From: an uncultured Lachnospiraceae bacterium
GTDB taxonomy: Bacteria; Bacillota; Clostridia; Lachnospirales; Lachnospiraceae
Assembly (NCBI GenBank): GCA_934317005.1
Contig: CAKREB010000019.1
Coordinates: 1-62,461 of the forward strand
Direction: 5' to 3'
DNA: 62,461 nt
Under the pieces are notes generated by a model. It was not told the origin of the DNA. It ran no database searches and saw nothing but the letters and a program-made list of their open reading frames with translations. The position numbers and the translations under genes are program-made. Numbering within the stretch: position 1 is the stretch's first letter; each line of letters starts with the position of its first letter. This document shows, piece by piece, positions 42,325 through 50,065 of this stretch.

Positions 42325-42870
42325 ATGAGAGTTGGAATGGGTTATGATGTGCATAAGCTTGTTTCGGGGCGCAACCTGATCATGGGTGGCGTGAAGATTC
42401 CTTATGAAAAGGGATTGCTTGGACATTCCGATGCGGATGTCCTGCTGCATGCGATCATGGATGCACTGCTTGGGGCGGCTGCGTTAGGTGATATTGGAAA
42501 ACATTTTCCGGATACGGACGAGGCGTATCGCGGGGTTTCCAGTATAGAACTGTTGCGAAAGGTTGGAGATATGCTGGAAGAAAAATGCTATCTGATAGAA
42601 AACATAGATGCGACAATCATTGCGCAGAAGCCAAAGATGCGTGACTATATCGATCAGATGGTCGAAAATATAGCAGAAACGCTTGGCATAGAAAAAGATC
42701 AGGTAAATGTCAAAGCCACAACGGAAGAGGGGCTTGGTTTTACCGGGAGTGGAGAAGGAATCTCTTCACAGGCGGTATGTGTTCTCTCATCTATGTATGA
42801 GCATATGTCAGGAAATCTGGCAGAACCGGGCTGCAGTGGCTGCAGCGGATGCTCTGCCAGAAGACAGTAA
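42325..42870 (+). CDS. ispF: 2-C-methyl-D-erythritol 2,4-cyclodiphosphate synthase
   Basis: A 181-residue enzyme of the MEP isoprenoid pathway that cyclises CDP-methylerythritol phosphate with loss of CMP. Zinc ligands are Asp8 and His10 (GYDVHKL) and the His in LLGHSDADV. KHFPDTD and the C-terminal ATTEEGLGFTGSGEGI complete the family pattern. The ATG at 42325 is chosen, a few bases after GAGGTGG. The last ~25 residues are an extension not usual for IspF, containing a Cys-rich CSGCSGCS repeat. Confidence 0.95.
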   Translation: MRVGMGYDVHKLVSGRNLIMGGVKIPYEKGLLGHSDADVLLHAIMDALLGAAALGDIGKHFPDTDEAYRGVSSIELLRKVGDMLEEKCYLIENIDATIIAQKPKMRDYIDQMVENIAETLGIEKDQVNVKATTEEGLGFTGSGEGISSQAVCVLSSMYEHMSGNLAEPGCSGCSGCSARRQ

Positions 42871-42874
42871 GTTA

Positions 42875-43798
42875 TTATAATTTGATTCCTTGAAGGAGCT
42901 TTGCAAATGGACTTTCATCTGTAGTATCCTCAGAATCTGTGCGGTACTCTTCCGGAATTTCATAAGCTTCTTCTTCGGAATCAGGTTCATCCTCTTTTAA
43001 GGCTTTGATACTTAAAGAAATGCGATCTCCTTCAATCTTTAGGATTTTAGCCTTGACTTTTTCGTGTAATTTTACAACTTCTTTTGGCGATTTGATAAAC
43101 TTGTTGGTAATCTGTGAAATGTGGCATAAGCCGGTAAGTCCTTCGCCAATCTCAATGAACACGCCGTAGGATTCGATTCTCTCAATCGTACCTTCCACGA
43201 TATCATTTTCCTGTAAACGTCCAATCTGCTTACTCTTTTCGGCAACGGCACGTTCACGTGCAATCATTTTGGCAGAGAGAACCAGTCTTTTTTCTGACGG
43301 TTCTACGGTGATGATAACAGCATCAATTTTCATACCAACATAACTTTCCGTGTCCTCGACATATTCCAAAGCAAGCTGTGAAGCCGGAATAAATGCCCGT
43401 ATTCCCTTGACATAGCAGACTACGCCGGAAGGGACTGCTTCGGTGATCTTGACGGTAAAAACAGTGCCATCATCGTAGTCTTCTTTTAATTCATCCCAAA
43501 TGAGAACATCATTAGCTGCTTTGAGTGAGAGAAGTACGTTGCCGCTTGCGTTTTCGGAGTCGATTACCATTGCTTTAACGGTATCACCGATATCAAGATC
43601 ATTTTTGATGGAAAAAGCAGGATCGTTGCTGCATTCTTCTAAAGGAATGATCCCTTCTGTATAGTAGTTTAGGTCGACGGTAACTTCGGTATCTGAGATG
43701 CCGATGATGGTTACATCTAAAATATCTCCTTCTTTTAAAATCTGAAAAGAATTTTCTAAGTCCTTTTCGTAATCTTTCATAGATTCTTCCTGTGTCAT
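42875..43798 (-). CDS. S1 RNA-binding domain protein (RpsA-like)
   Basis: A 307-residue protein with three S1 OB-fold domains (about 18-95, 105-190 and 200-275). The third has the best S1 pattern, GTIERIESYGVFIEIGEGLTGLCHIS. The tail is acidic. Clostridia often have such shortened S1-like proteins, which bind mRNA or ribosomes; in some relatives they are fused to IspH. The ATG at 43798 follows AGAAATGAGG of a shared leader. The gene converges on ispF, with 4 bp between stops. Confidence 0.87.
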   Translation of the reverse strand: MTQEESMKDYEKDLENSFQILKEGDILDVTIIGISDTEVTVDLNYYTEGIIPLEECSNDPAFSIKNDLDIGDTVKAMVIDSENASGNVLLSLKAANDVLIWDELKEDYDDGTVFTVKITEAVPSGVVCYVKGIRAFIPASQLALEYVEDTESYVGMKIDAVIITVEPSEKRLVLSAKMIARERAVAEKSKQIGRLQENDIVEGTIERIESYGVFIEIGEGLTGLCHISQITNKFIKSPKEVVKLHEKVKAKILKIEGDRISLSIKALKEDEPDSEEEAYEIPEEYRTDSEDTTDESPFAKLLQGIKL

Positions 43799-43804
43799 AA
43801 AAAA

Positions 43805-43860
43805 CCTCATTTCTGCGCACGTTTTTGTATATAACGGGTTTGTGTCAGGTGCGCGCGGAC
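43805..43860 (-). promoter_or_regulatory. Structured leader element, copy B (S1-domain gene)
   Basis: On the minus strand it begins GTCCGCGCGCACCTGACAC and ends GTGCGCAGAAATGAGG. GCGCAC (43849-43854) pairs with GTGCGC (43815-43820). Relative to copy A, one stem position differs on both sides (C-G in place of T-A), so pairing is kept. The loop shares CTGACAC and CAAA. Confidence 0.6.
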
Positions 43861-43998
43861 CTAATGCTATTTTACGGCAAAGTAGTTCACAAATCAATCG
43901 AATTGTGATATGATGAATAAAGTTTTTGCATAATATGGATTGACGGTAACGCAAGGGTGTTAGCGTTGACACAGGCACATAGAAATGGAGGACATAAA

Positions 43999-45207
43999 AT
44001 GGCTAAGATTCAGATGACAACACCATTGGTTGAGATGGACGGCGATGAAATGACACGTATTCTGTGGAAGATGATCAAGGATGAGCTTCTTCTTCCTTTT
44101 ATTGATCTGAAGACAGAATATTATGACTTGGGATTGGAATATCGTAATGAAACAAACGATCAGGTTACGATTGATTCTGCAGAAGCAACTAAAAAATATG
44201 GTGTTGCTGTAAAGTGTGCAACGATTACACCAAATGCGGCAAGAATGACAGAATATAACTTAAAAGAAATGTGGAAATCTCCAAACGGAACAATCCGTGC
44301 GGCTTTAGATGGTACTGTTTTCCGCGCACCAATTCAGGTAAAGGGAATCGAGCCATGTGTAAAGAACTGGGAAAAGCCGATTACCTTAGCAAGACATGCA
44401 TATGGTGATGTATATAAGAATACAGAGATCAAGGTTCCGGGTGCAGGTAAGGCTGAGCTTGTATTTACAGCAGAGGATGGCACGGAGATCCGCCAGACGA
44501 TTCATGAGTTTACAAGTCCGGGAATCATTCAGGGAATCCACAACATTGACAAGTCTATTGCAAGCTTTGCCAGAGCATGCTTTAACTATGCATTGGATAC
44601 GAAGCAGGATGTATGGTTTGCAACAAAGGATACGATTTCCAAGGTTTATGATCATAACTTTAAGGATATTTTCCAGGATATCTTTGATAAAGAATATAAA
44701 GAGAAGTTTGATGCAGCAGGTATTGAGTATTTCTATACATTGATCGATGATGCAGTAGCGCGTGTTATGAAAGCAAAGGGCGGCTTTATCTGGGCATGTA
44801 AGAACTACGATGGAGATGTTATGAGTGATATGGTATCTTCTGCGTGTGGCTCTCTTGCTATGATGACATCTGTATTAGTATCTCCAAGCGGTGTATATGA
44901 ATACGAAGCTGCGCATGGAACCGTACAAAGACATTATTATAAGCACTTAAAGGGCGAAGAAACATCTACAAACTCTGTAGCTACGATCTTTGCATGGACA
45001 GGTGCGTTGCGTAAGCGTGGCGAGTTAGATAATCTTCCGGAGCTTGGTGCATTTGCAGATAAGCTGGAAAAGGCAACACTCGGTACGATCGAGTCCGGAA
45101 AGATGACAAAGGATCTGGCACTGATCACAAGTCTTAAGGATGTAACCGTGTTAAATAGCGAACAGTTTATTAAAGCAATTCGCGAAAACCTTGAAAAGAT
45201 GATGTAA
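43999..45207 (+). CDS. icd: NADP-dependent isocitrate dehydrogenase (eukaryote-like type)
   Basis: A 402-residue enzyme that decarboxylates isocitrate to 2-oxoglutarate. The start TTPLVEMDGDEMTRILWKMI and the phosphate-binding TITPNAARMTEYNLKEMWKS are diagnostic for the homodimeric eukaryote-like class. The cofactor region AAHGTVQRHYYKHLKGEETS indicates NADP. ATG 43999 follows GGAGG; the frame upstream to 43957 is not used. It has its own terminator and is monocistronic. Confidence 0.95.
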   Translation: MAKIQMTTPLVEMDGDEMTRILWKMIKDELLLPFIDLKTEYYDLGLEYRNETNDQVTIDSAEATKKYGVAVKCATITPNAARMTEYNLKEMWKSPNGTIRAALDGTVFRAPIQVKGIEPCVKNWEKPITLARHAYGDVYKNTEIKVPGAGKAELVFTAEDGTEIRQTIHEFTSPGIIQGIHNIDKSIASFARACFNYALDTKQDVWFATKDTISKVYDHNFKDIFQDIFDKEYKEKFDAAGIEYFYTLIDDAVARVMKAKGGFIWACKNYDGDVMSDMVSSACGSLAMMTSVLVSPSGVYEYEAAHGTVQRHYYKHLKGEETSTNSVATIFAWTGALRKRGELDNLPELGAFADKLEKATLGTIESGKMTKDLALITSLKDVTVLNSEQFIKAIRENLEKMM

Positions 45208-45311
45208 TGATATAAAAAGGGCAATGACAGCGCGGTATATGGGCAATTTCTTATAAAATCAAAGAAAGTGAGCCTGCGTTTTGGTTTGTTGCTTGTGTAA
45301 AGAATAAACGA

Positions 45312-45365
45312 AGTCCGGAATTCTGCCTGCAGATTAAGAGATTTGCAGTGGGATTCCGGATTTGT
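45312..45365 (+). terminator. Terminator after icd
   Basis: GTCCGGAATTCTGCCTGCA (45313-45331) pairs with TGCAGTGGGATTCCGGATT (45344-45362) with two mismatches, followed by TGTTTTG. Confidence 0.7.
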
Positions 45366-45409
45366 TTTGCAGTTTTGTGATAGATGCTATAGAAATGAGG
45401 ATTAGATTT

Positions 45410-46255
45410 ATGAAAGATTATAGAAATGGAGAAATTCCACAGAAGGGATTTACACATGGGGCAAAGTTTCATTCGGATGATGTATTTGCAACAGCGTTTT
45501 TACGCATTTTGAATCCGGATATTCAGATAGAACGCGGTTTTGAAGTGCCGGAGAACTATGATGGGATTGTTTACGATATTGGTCGTGGCGCATTTGATCA
45601 TCATCAACAGGACAAGGAATATCGTGAAAACGGATGCCCGTATGCTGCATTTGGATTGATCTGGAGAACGTATGGTGCAGCATTTGTCGGCGAAGAGGAA
45701 GCACAGCGTTTTGATGAACATTTTATTCAACCACTGGATGAATCGGATAATACAGGCTGTTCCAACACGCTGGCAAAGATTATCGATGAGTTTAATCCGG
45801 GATGGGATTCGGATGAGCCGTATGATGACTGCTTTTGGAAAGCAGTGGATCTGGCAGAGATTGTACTTAGAAATCATTTCCGTTCGGTAGAGGGCTTGAA
45901 ACGTGCCAGTGCCATTGTAAAGAAAGCTATGGAAGAGGGCGATGGAAAAGTACTTGTGCTTTCTACATTTGCTCCATGGAAGCGCGAAGTCATCGGCAGC
46001 TCGTATCAGTTTGTGGTGTATCCGTCTAATCGTGGAGGATACAGCATTCAGGGAGTTACCGTAAGTGATGAGGACAATACGTTAGTCTGCGCATTTCCAA
46101 AGGAATGGTATGGTGCAGAGGCAGATAGGCTGCAGGAGATGAGCGGTATTACCAGTCTGCGCTTCTGCCATCCAAATGGATTTTTGGCGGCTACAGAAAC
46201 GCTAGAGGATGCCGTAAAGGCAGCAGAGTATGCGATGGCGGCGTCTGATAAATAG
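45410..46255 (+). CDS. MYG1-family protein (DHH-like metal-dependent hydrolase)
   Basis: A 281-residue protein of the UPF0160/MYG1 family. It has the N-terminal THGAKFHSDDVFATAFL metal site and the DHH-type signature GAFDHHQ near residue 62. Further family motifs are LDESDNTG, and EGDGKVLVLSTFAPWK. MYG1 relatives are reported as 3'-5' RNA exonucleases. The start at 45410 follows AGAAATGAGG. It lies just upstream of the sigK 5' part, 71 bp away, on the same strand. Confidence 0.87.
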   Translation: MKDYRNGEIPQKGFTHGAKFHSDDVFATAFLRILNPDIQIERGFEVPENYDGIVYDIGRGAFDHHQQDKEYRENGCPYAAFGLIWRTYGAAFVGEEEAQRFDEHFIQPLDESDNTGCSNTLAKIIDEFNPGWDSDEPYDDCFWKAVDLAEIVLRNHFRSVEGLKRASAIVKKAMEEGDGKVLVLSTFAPWKREVIGSSYQFVVYPSNRGGYSIQGVTVSDEDNTLVCAFPKEWYGAEADRLQEMSGITSLRFCHPNGFLAATETLEDAVKAAEYAMAASDK

Positions 46256-46270
46256 AATTTTTGGGAAAAG

Positions 46271-46299
46271 CACGGACAGGCAAGGTGGTGCATAGGATA
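46271..46299 (+). promoter_or_regulatory. Candidate mother-cell sigma (E/K-type) promoter of sigK
   Basis: CACG (46271-46274), 16 bp, then CATAGGATA (46291-46299) fits the sigma-K pattern mACm-N16-CATAnnnTA in all but one position. ACGGACAGGC (46272-46281) resembles the SpoIIID site, which in B. subtilis activates sigK. No good sigma-A promoter is seen. Confidence 0.5.
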
Positions 46300-46326
46300 T
46301 AAGGATATCATTTTGAGGTGTCAGAA

Positions 46327-46626
46327 GTGCAATCTTTTCCAAAACCTTTGAGTGCAAAAGAAGAGAAAGAGTGCATAGAAAAATGTCGAGCAGGTGATTT
46401 TCGTGCAAGAAATTGTCTGATTGAAAGAAATTTGCGTCTGGTAGCATATATAGCGAAAAAGTATAATGTGGGAGATAAAGACATGGATGATCTGATATCC
46501 ATTGGAACGATTGGGTTGATTAAGGGGATTGACACATTTGACCATACGAAAAACATTCGGCTGGCGACATATGTAGCAAGGTGCATTGATAATGCTATCC
46601 TCTCACAGATGCGTTTATGGTTCTAA
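46327..46626 (+). CDS. sigK: 5' part of sigK, interrupted by the skin-like element
   Basis: Codes for the N-terminal 89 residues of the mother-cell sporulation sigma factor sigma-K (regions 2.1-2.3), then 10 element-encoded residues to a TAA at 46624-46626. The regions are recognised by FPKPLSAKEEKECIE, NLRLVAYIAKKY and DLISIGTIGLIKGID. GTG 46327 is chosen, 7 nt after GAGGTG. It starts about where mature sigma-K of B. subtilis starts, so the membrane-tethering pro-sequence is absent. Region 2.4 onward is missing and continues at 57649 after excision. On its own the product lacks region 4 and should be inactive. Confidence 0.93.
   Translation: MQSFPKPLSAKEEKECIEKCRAGDFRARNCLIERNLRLVAYIAKKYNVGDKDMDDLISIGTIGLIKGIDTFDHTKNIRLATYVARCIDNAILSQMRLWF
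46590..46602. repeat. Left attachment site (attL) of the skin-like element
   Basis: The core AATG (46591-46594) follows the sigK codons for RCID. Element DNA starts at 46595. GCTATCCTC (46594-46602) is the exact reverse complement of GAGGATAGC at the right end (57636-57644). Confidence 0.85.
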
Positions 46627-46728
46627 ATCAATCCCCTCAGAGTAAAAAAGAACCCAAATGGCGCATTCTGGCACAAGTTTCCGAGAACATCTACATCCTT
46701 TGTTCCACTTCAGACGGCTATGTGAGAT

Positions 46729-47058
46729 ATGCACCCATGTATATCCATAATAACCAGAGGGCATTACATAGACTTTGAGGTAGGATATGTTGACCACTAT
46801 CCGAAAGAAATCGTGGACAAGCTTGCAGCACTCTATCAGGTTCCGGTAGACGACCTATTGGGCGATTACAATCGCTTCCTATACCAAGGGCAAGGAAAAT
46901 TGATACGGGAATATCGAGAGAGTCTTGGCTTGCAGAAAAAGCCCTTCGCAAGACTCATAGGGGTTGCCCCCAATCTGCTCCGGACATGGGAAGCTGACCA
47001 GAAGCGGATGAATATCAATTCCTGGGAGAAATACTTCAAAAATATGATCAAGGCATAG
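46729..47058 (+). CDS. Helix-turn-helix protein, probably 5'-truncated
   Basis: A 109-residue ORF. Residues about 25-50 (YPKEIVDKLAALYQVPVDDL) look like the end of one XRE-type domain. Residues 56-104 form a second helix-turn-helix, IREYRESLGLQKKPFARLIG then LLRTWEADQKR. No ribosome site precedes the first ATG, and the N-terminal 20 residues look unlike the rest, so the gene has probably lost its start. Two-part XRE proteins of this kind are common in Lachnospiraceae mobile elements. It may be a decayed regulator. Confidence 0.55.
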   Translation: MHPCISIITRGHYIDFEVGYVDHYPKEIVDKLAALYQVPVDDLLGDYNRFLYQGQGKLIREYRESLGLQKKPFARLIGVAPNLLRTWEADQKRMNINSWEKYFKNMIKA

Positions 47059-47060
47059 AA

Positions 47061-47103
47061 AAAGCAGGTGTTCAAACTTTAAGGAGTTTGTTCACCTGCT
47101 TTC
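47061..47103. terminator. Terminator between convergent small genes
   Basis: AAAGCAGGTG (47061-47070) pairs with CACCTGCTTT (47093-47102), with inner CAAACT/AGTTTG, and it overlaps the 3' end of the minus-strand gene. Confidence 0.75.
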
Positions 47104-47303
47104 TCTATAGATGTGGATTTGATAACCGCATCCAGTAGCTGTACCTTCTGGTCGGAAGGACAATTCATTTTTTTGATATGCTGATTGACCATATCTGCGT
47201 GGACACTGGCAACACGCTCTGCCAGTTCACGCTTTCCTTCTTCAGTTTTTGGATAATGGACAATTACATTGATTGAAGCACTCTTTCTTGCGATACCACG
47301 CAC
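47079..47303 (-). CDS. Small mobile-element protein of unknown function
   Basis: A 74-residue ORF with coding-like composition: INVIVHYPKTEEGKRELAER, then VASVHADMVNQHIKK and a charged C-terminus. The strand-helix-helix pattern resembles small conserved proteins of Lachnospiraceae conjugative elements. No enzyme motif is seen. GTG 47303 is immediately preceded by GGGAG, an uncomfortably short spacing, so the exact start is uncertain. As a small basic protein in a recombinase element, it is a candidate directionality factor, but that is only positional inference. Confidence 0.6.
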   Translation of the reverse strand: MRGIARKSASINVIVHYPKTEEGKRELAERVASVHADMVNQHIKKMNCPSDQKVQLLDAVIKSTSIEKAGEQTP

Positions 47304-47558
47304 CTCCCTCGGTATTTCAGTCTATGAGAGAGAAGTTGTCCGCTATACCTAACTTATAACACTTGCTTTCCTACTTCAAAAAATGGCGTTTTCTGCTGTA
47401 ATATTGTTGGGGTACTGTGGAACTTCTTTCGTGGTATCATCTTATCAAGAATCTGTCAAAGATTCATTGAGCGTGAATTCAGGAAGCGTGATGCAAATAC
47501 CAAAAATCTTTTAGCAGCCGGTTCTCTTTCTCCTGCCCTGAAAGACTTCATTTTCGGT

Positions 47559-47894
47559 GTGAAAGCTCCGGCTCCATGCCGCTATTTCTGTGGACGGGAT
47601 ATGGAGTTGGTTTTGAATGAGCTGTCTGCCCTGAAAAAGCTCTGCCGTGTCATTCAGGAATACAATTCCGATAAAACGATGGACTATGCCAGTGTGCAGG
47701 AAGCTATGGGCGGTATCTGTCTAACCATCGGTGACATTCAGCAGGCGACTACACATTTCAAGAAAGCCGTGGAAATCTATGAAACAGTATTTGAGTTTGA
47801 ACCGGATATGATTGAAGTAAAGAAACAGGAGCTTCTTGGGACATATGCACAGGCAGGAGTGTATTTGGCACAACAATTGTTAGAGAAAAAATGA
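47559..47894 (+). CDS. TPR-like small protein, start uncertain
   Basis: A 111-residue ORF from a GTG without a clear ribosome site. The same frame stays open upstream to at least 47403, and it looks coding from about 47460 (FIEREFRKRDANTKNLLAAG), yet it has no ATG/GTG/TTG start there. The gene may therefore be 5'-truncated. The C-terminal half resembles a tetratricopeptide pair: AMGGICLTIGDIQQATTHFK and AVEIYETVFEFEPDM. Function unknown. Confidence 0.5.
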   Translation: MKAPAPCRYFCGRDMELVLNELSALKKLCRVIQEYNSDKTMDYASVQEAMGGICLTIGDIQQATTHFKKAVEIYETVFEFEPDMIEVKKQELLGTYAQAGVYLAQQLLEKK

Positions 47895-47935
47895 ATTGAG
47901 GATAATTATTGTCACTAAAGCATATAATATGATTG

Positions 47936-48052
47936 TAGAATAGAAAAATGTAACAAGTAACAAAAATCCATTTTAAAAAGTGGCTGATATATTGATTTAT
48001 GAAAGCTATCTGGATATAATAGAATAGAAAAGTGCAACAAGTTGCAAAAATC
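47936..48052. repeat. Pair of 33-bp imperfect direct repeats upstream of the DUF4143 gene
   Basis: 47936-47968 and 48020-48052 share TAGAATAGAAAA and AACAAGT, then CAAAAATC, with only a few differences (84 bp apart). Each is immediately preceded by or overlaps a TATAAT (47923-47928 and 48015-48020). They may be a duplicated promoter or leader. Confidence 0.6.
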
Positions 48053-48072
48053 TTTCGCAAGGAGGCTTTGAG

Positions 48073-49368
48073 ATGGAGATTCGCAGAGATTTTTATTTGG
48101 ATAAATTGATAAAAAGGAAAAACAACGGACTCATTAAAATCATTACCGGTATTCGCAGATGTGGTAAGTCTTATTTGCTGAACAACCTGTTTTATTATCA
48201 TTTATTGGAAAGCGGAGTTGATGTTGACCATATTATCCGTTTTGCCTTTGATTCAGCAGATGATCTTTATCTCATTGGTGAAAGCCTGATTCAGATTGAA
48301 ACGGAAAAGCGTGGTGTTGACCCCGAAAAGTTCATGGCATATATCCGTTCCAAAGTCGTAGGCAATGGAATGTATTATCTGCTTCTTGATGAAATTCAGA
48401 TGTTGGATTGCTTTGAAGCTGTTCTGAATGGTTATCTGCGCAAAGAAAATATGGATGTATTTGTGACCGGAAGTAACGCAAAGCTCCTATCCAAAGACAT
48501 TGCCACCGAGTTTGCCGGTCGTGGTGACGAGGTTCATATGTATCCTCTGAGCTTTGCCGAGTTTATGACCGTTTACAATGGTGATAAGTACATGGGATTA
48601 TCTGAATATATGCTATATGGCGGCATCCCTCTGGTTGTTCTTCGTGAGGAAGCAAACGATAAGGCAGTTGTATTACAGAATTTGTTCGATGAGATTTATC
48701 TTCGAGATATTACCAAACGTAACCGAGTGAAGAACATCGGAGAACTGGAAGATCTTTTGAACATTCTTTCCTCTGCCATTGGTTCACTTACTAATCCGGA
48801 AAAATTGAAGAATACTTTCAAGACGGTAAAGAAATCCAGAATTACTTCCGCTACAATTAAGAAATATCTGAATTATTTTGAGGATTCTTTCCTGATTGAA
48901 TCAGCACAAAGATATGACATTAAAGGAAAGGCCTATATCGAAACTCCAAAGAAATATTATTTTTCCGATCTTGGACTTCGCAATGCCAGAATCAATTTCC
49001 GTCAGTTCGAGCAGACCCATTCTATGGAGAATGTAATTTATAACGAACTTCGTATGCGCGGCTATCGTGTGGATGTGGGCGTAATACCGATTGCAGAACG
49101 AGATCAGGAAGGTAAGGTTATCCGCAAACAACTTGAAGTCGATTTTGTATGCAATCTTGGTTCTTCCAGATACTACATCCAGTCTGCGTACTCACTACCA
49201 GATGAAGCGAAGCGTACTCAGGAAATCAGACCGTTCAGAAAGATTGATGATTCTTTTAAGAAAATCGTTGTTACCAAAGACATCGTTCAGTCACACTACG
49301 ATGAGTATGGTATTTTGACTGTGAACATTTATGACTTCCTCCTTGATCCGCAAATTCTTGAAAAATAA
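48073..49368 (+). CDS. AAA_14 / DUF4143 ATPase
   Basis: A 431-residue P-loop ATPase. Walker A is TGIRRCGKSYLL (about 26-37), Walker B YYLLLDEIQ (about 98-106) and sensor 1 VFVTGSNAKLL. The conserved LSFAEF and RDITKRN follow, then a C-terminal DUF4143 nuclease-like domain (about 220-420) with LEVDFVCNL. The family is abundant in anaerobes and often in mobile or defence contexts, but its function is not established. GGAGG lies 7 nt before the ATG. Confidence 0.88.
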   Translation: MEIRRDFYLDKLIKRKNNGLIKIITGIRRCGKSYLLNNLFYYHLLESGVDVDHIIRFAFDSADDLYLIGESLIQIETEKRGVDPEKFMAYIRSKVVGNGMYYLLLDEIQMLDCFEAVLNGYLRKENMDVFVTGSNAKLLSKDIATEFAGRGDEVHMYPLSFAEFMTVYNGDKYMGLSEYMLYGGIPLVVLREEANDKAVVLQNLFDEIYLRDITKRNRVKNIGELEDLLNILSSAIGSLTNPEKLKNTFKTVKKSRITSATIKKYLNYFEDSFLIESAQRYDIKGKAYIETPKKYYFSDLGLRNARINFRQFEQTHSMENVIYNELRMRGYRVDVGVIPIAERDQEGKVIRKQLEVDFVCNLGSSRYYIQSAYSLPDEAKRTQEIRPFRKIDDSFKKIVVTKDIVQSHYDEYGILTVNIYDFLLDPQILEK

Positions 49369-49385
49369 ACAATGTAAACTCATGG

Positions 49386-49897
49386 TCAGTCGAATCCGGC
49401 TATATTAAAGTATTTTGCTAATGTTATTTGTTGTGATTGTTCTTTTTTCAAAAGGAATCCCTTTATGCCTGAGCGTGTTTTGGCAAGAACACGCTCAATG
49501 GCATATCCTAATGCATAAAAAATAAATTTGGGAACATCAGAAATAGCTTCCATTTTCGGACTGCACGGTTTTGTAATATCAGAATTATCAATAACAATCA
49601 CTGCCTGGTTTTCATTTATCTGCTTTTTCACTTCCGAAATATAATTTTCCATAACAAGATCTTTTTCCTTGAATGCAAAAAGATTTCTTGATAATCTGTC
49701 GATTGTTTTTTTTAGGGAGATATTTTCGTTTAAGGAACGTGCTATTTCGCTTAAATGAACTTTGTTCCCGGCTAAAATGCCGTAAAGCATTTGTACAACA
49801 AATTTAGATTGTGGTCTTTTCAAACCTTTTGAAATTTTTTAGAAAAATTTGTTACATCCCGTTTAATTTCATATCCCAATCTGTTATAATTAATCAT
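49386..49897 (-). pseudogene. Broken IS4-like transposase
   Basis: A start ATG at 49897 reads about 25 codons to a TGA. The sequence resumes in another frame at 49823 and runs to 49386. The combined reading resembles an IS4-type transposase N-terminus (SKFVVQMLYGILAGNKVHLS, AVIVIDNSDITKP with a first catalytic Asp). After about residue 95 it jumps to a C-terminal-like segment. So it has a frameshift near an A-run and a large internal deletion; the full protein should be about 400 residues. No terminal inverted repeats were found. Confidence 0.65.
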
Positions 49898-50065
49898 GCA
49901 AAAACACTCCTTTGTTTTTTTATTTTGTGGTGATTTAATTATAACATTATGGAGCTGTTTTTGCATTTTTATTTTTGATGGCTTTGACAGTTTTCAAAAA
50001 ATGGGGAAACTCAAATAACTCCATCAACAAAGGGTAAGTAGAGATTTTTTAACTGTTTCTTAGCA

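Noticed and set aside
47936..48052. CRISPR-like repeat array
   Set aside because: Only two imperfect direct repeats with one long AT-rich gap, no cas genes and no palindromic repeat; no CRISPR array was seen anywhere in the window.
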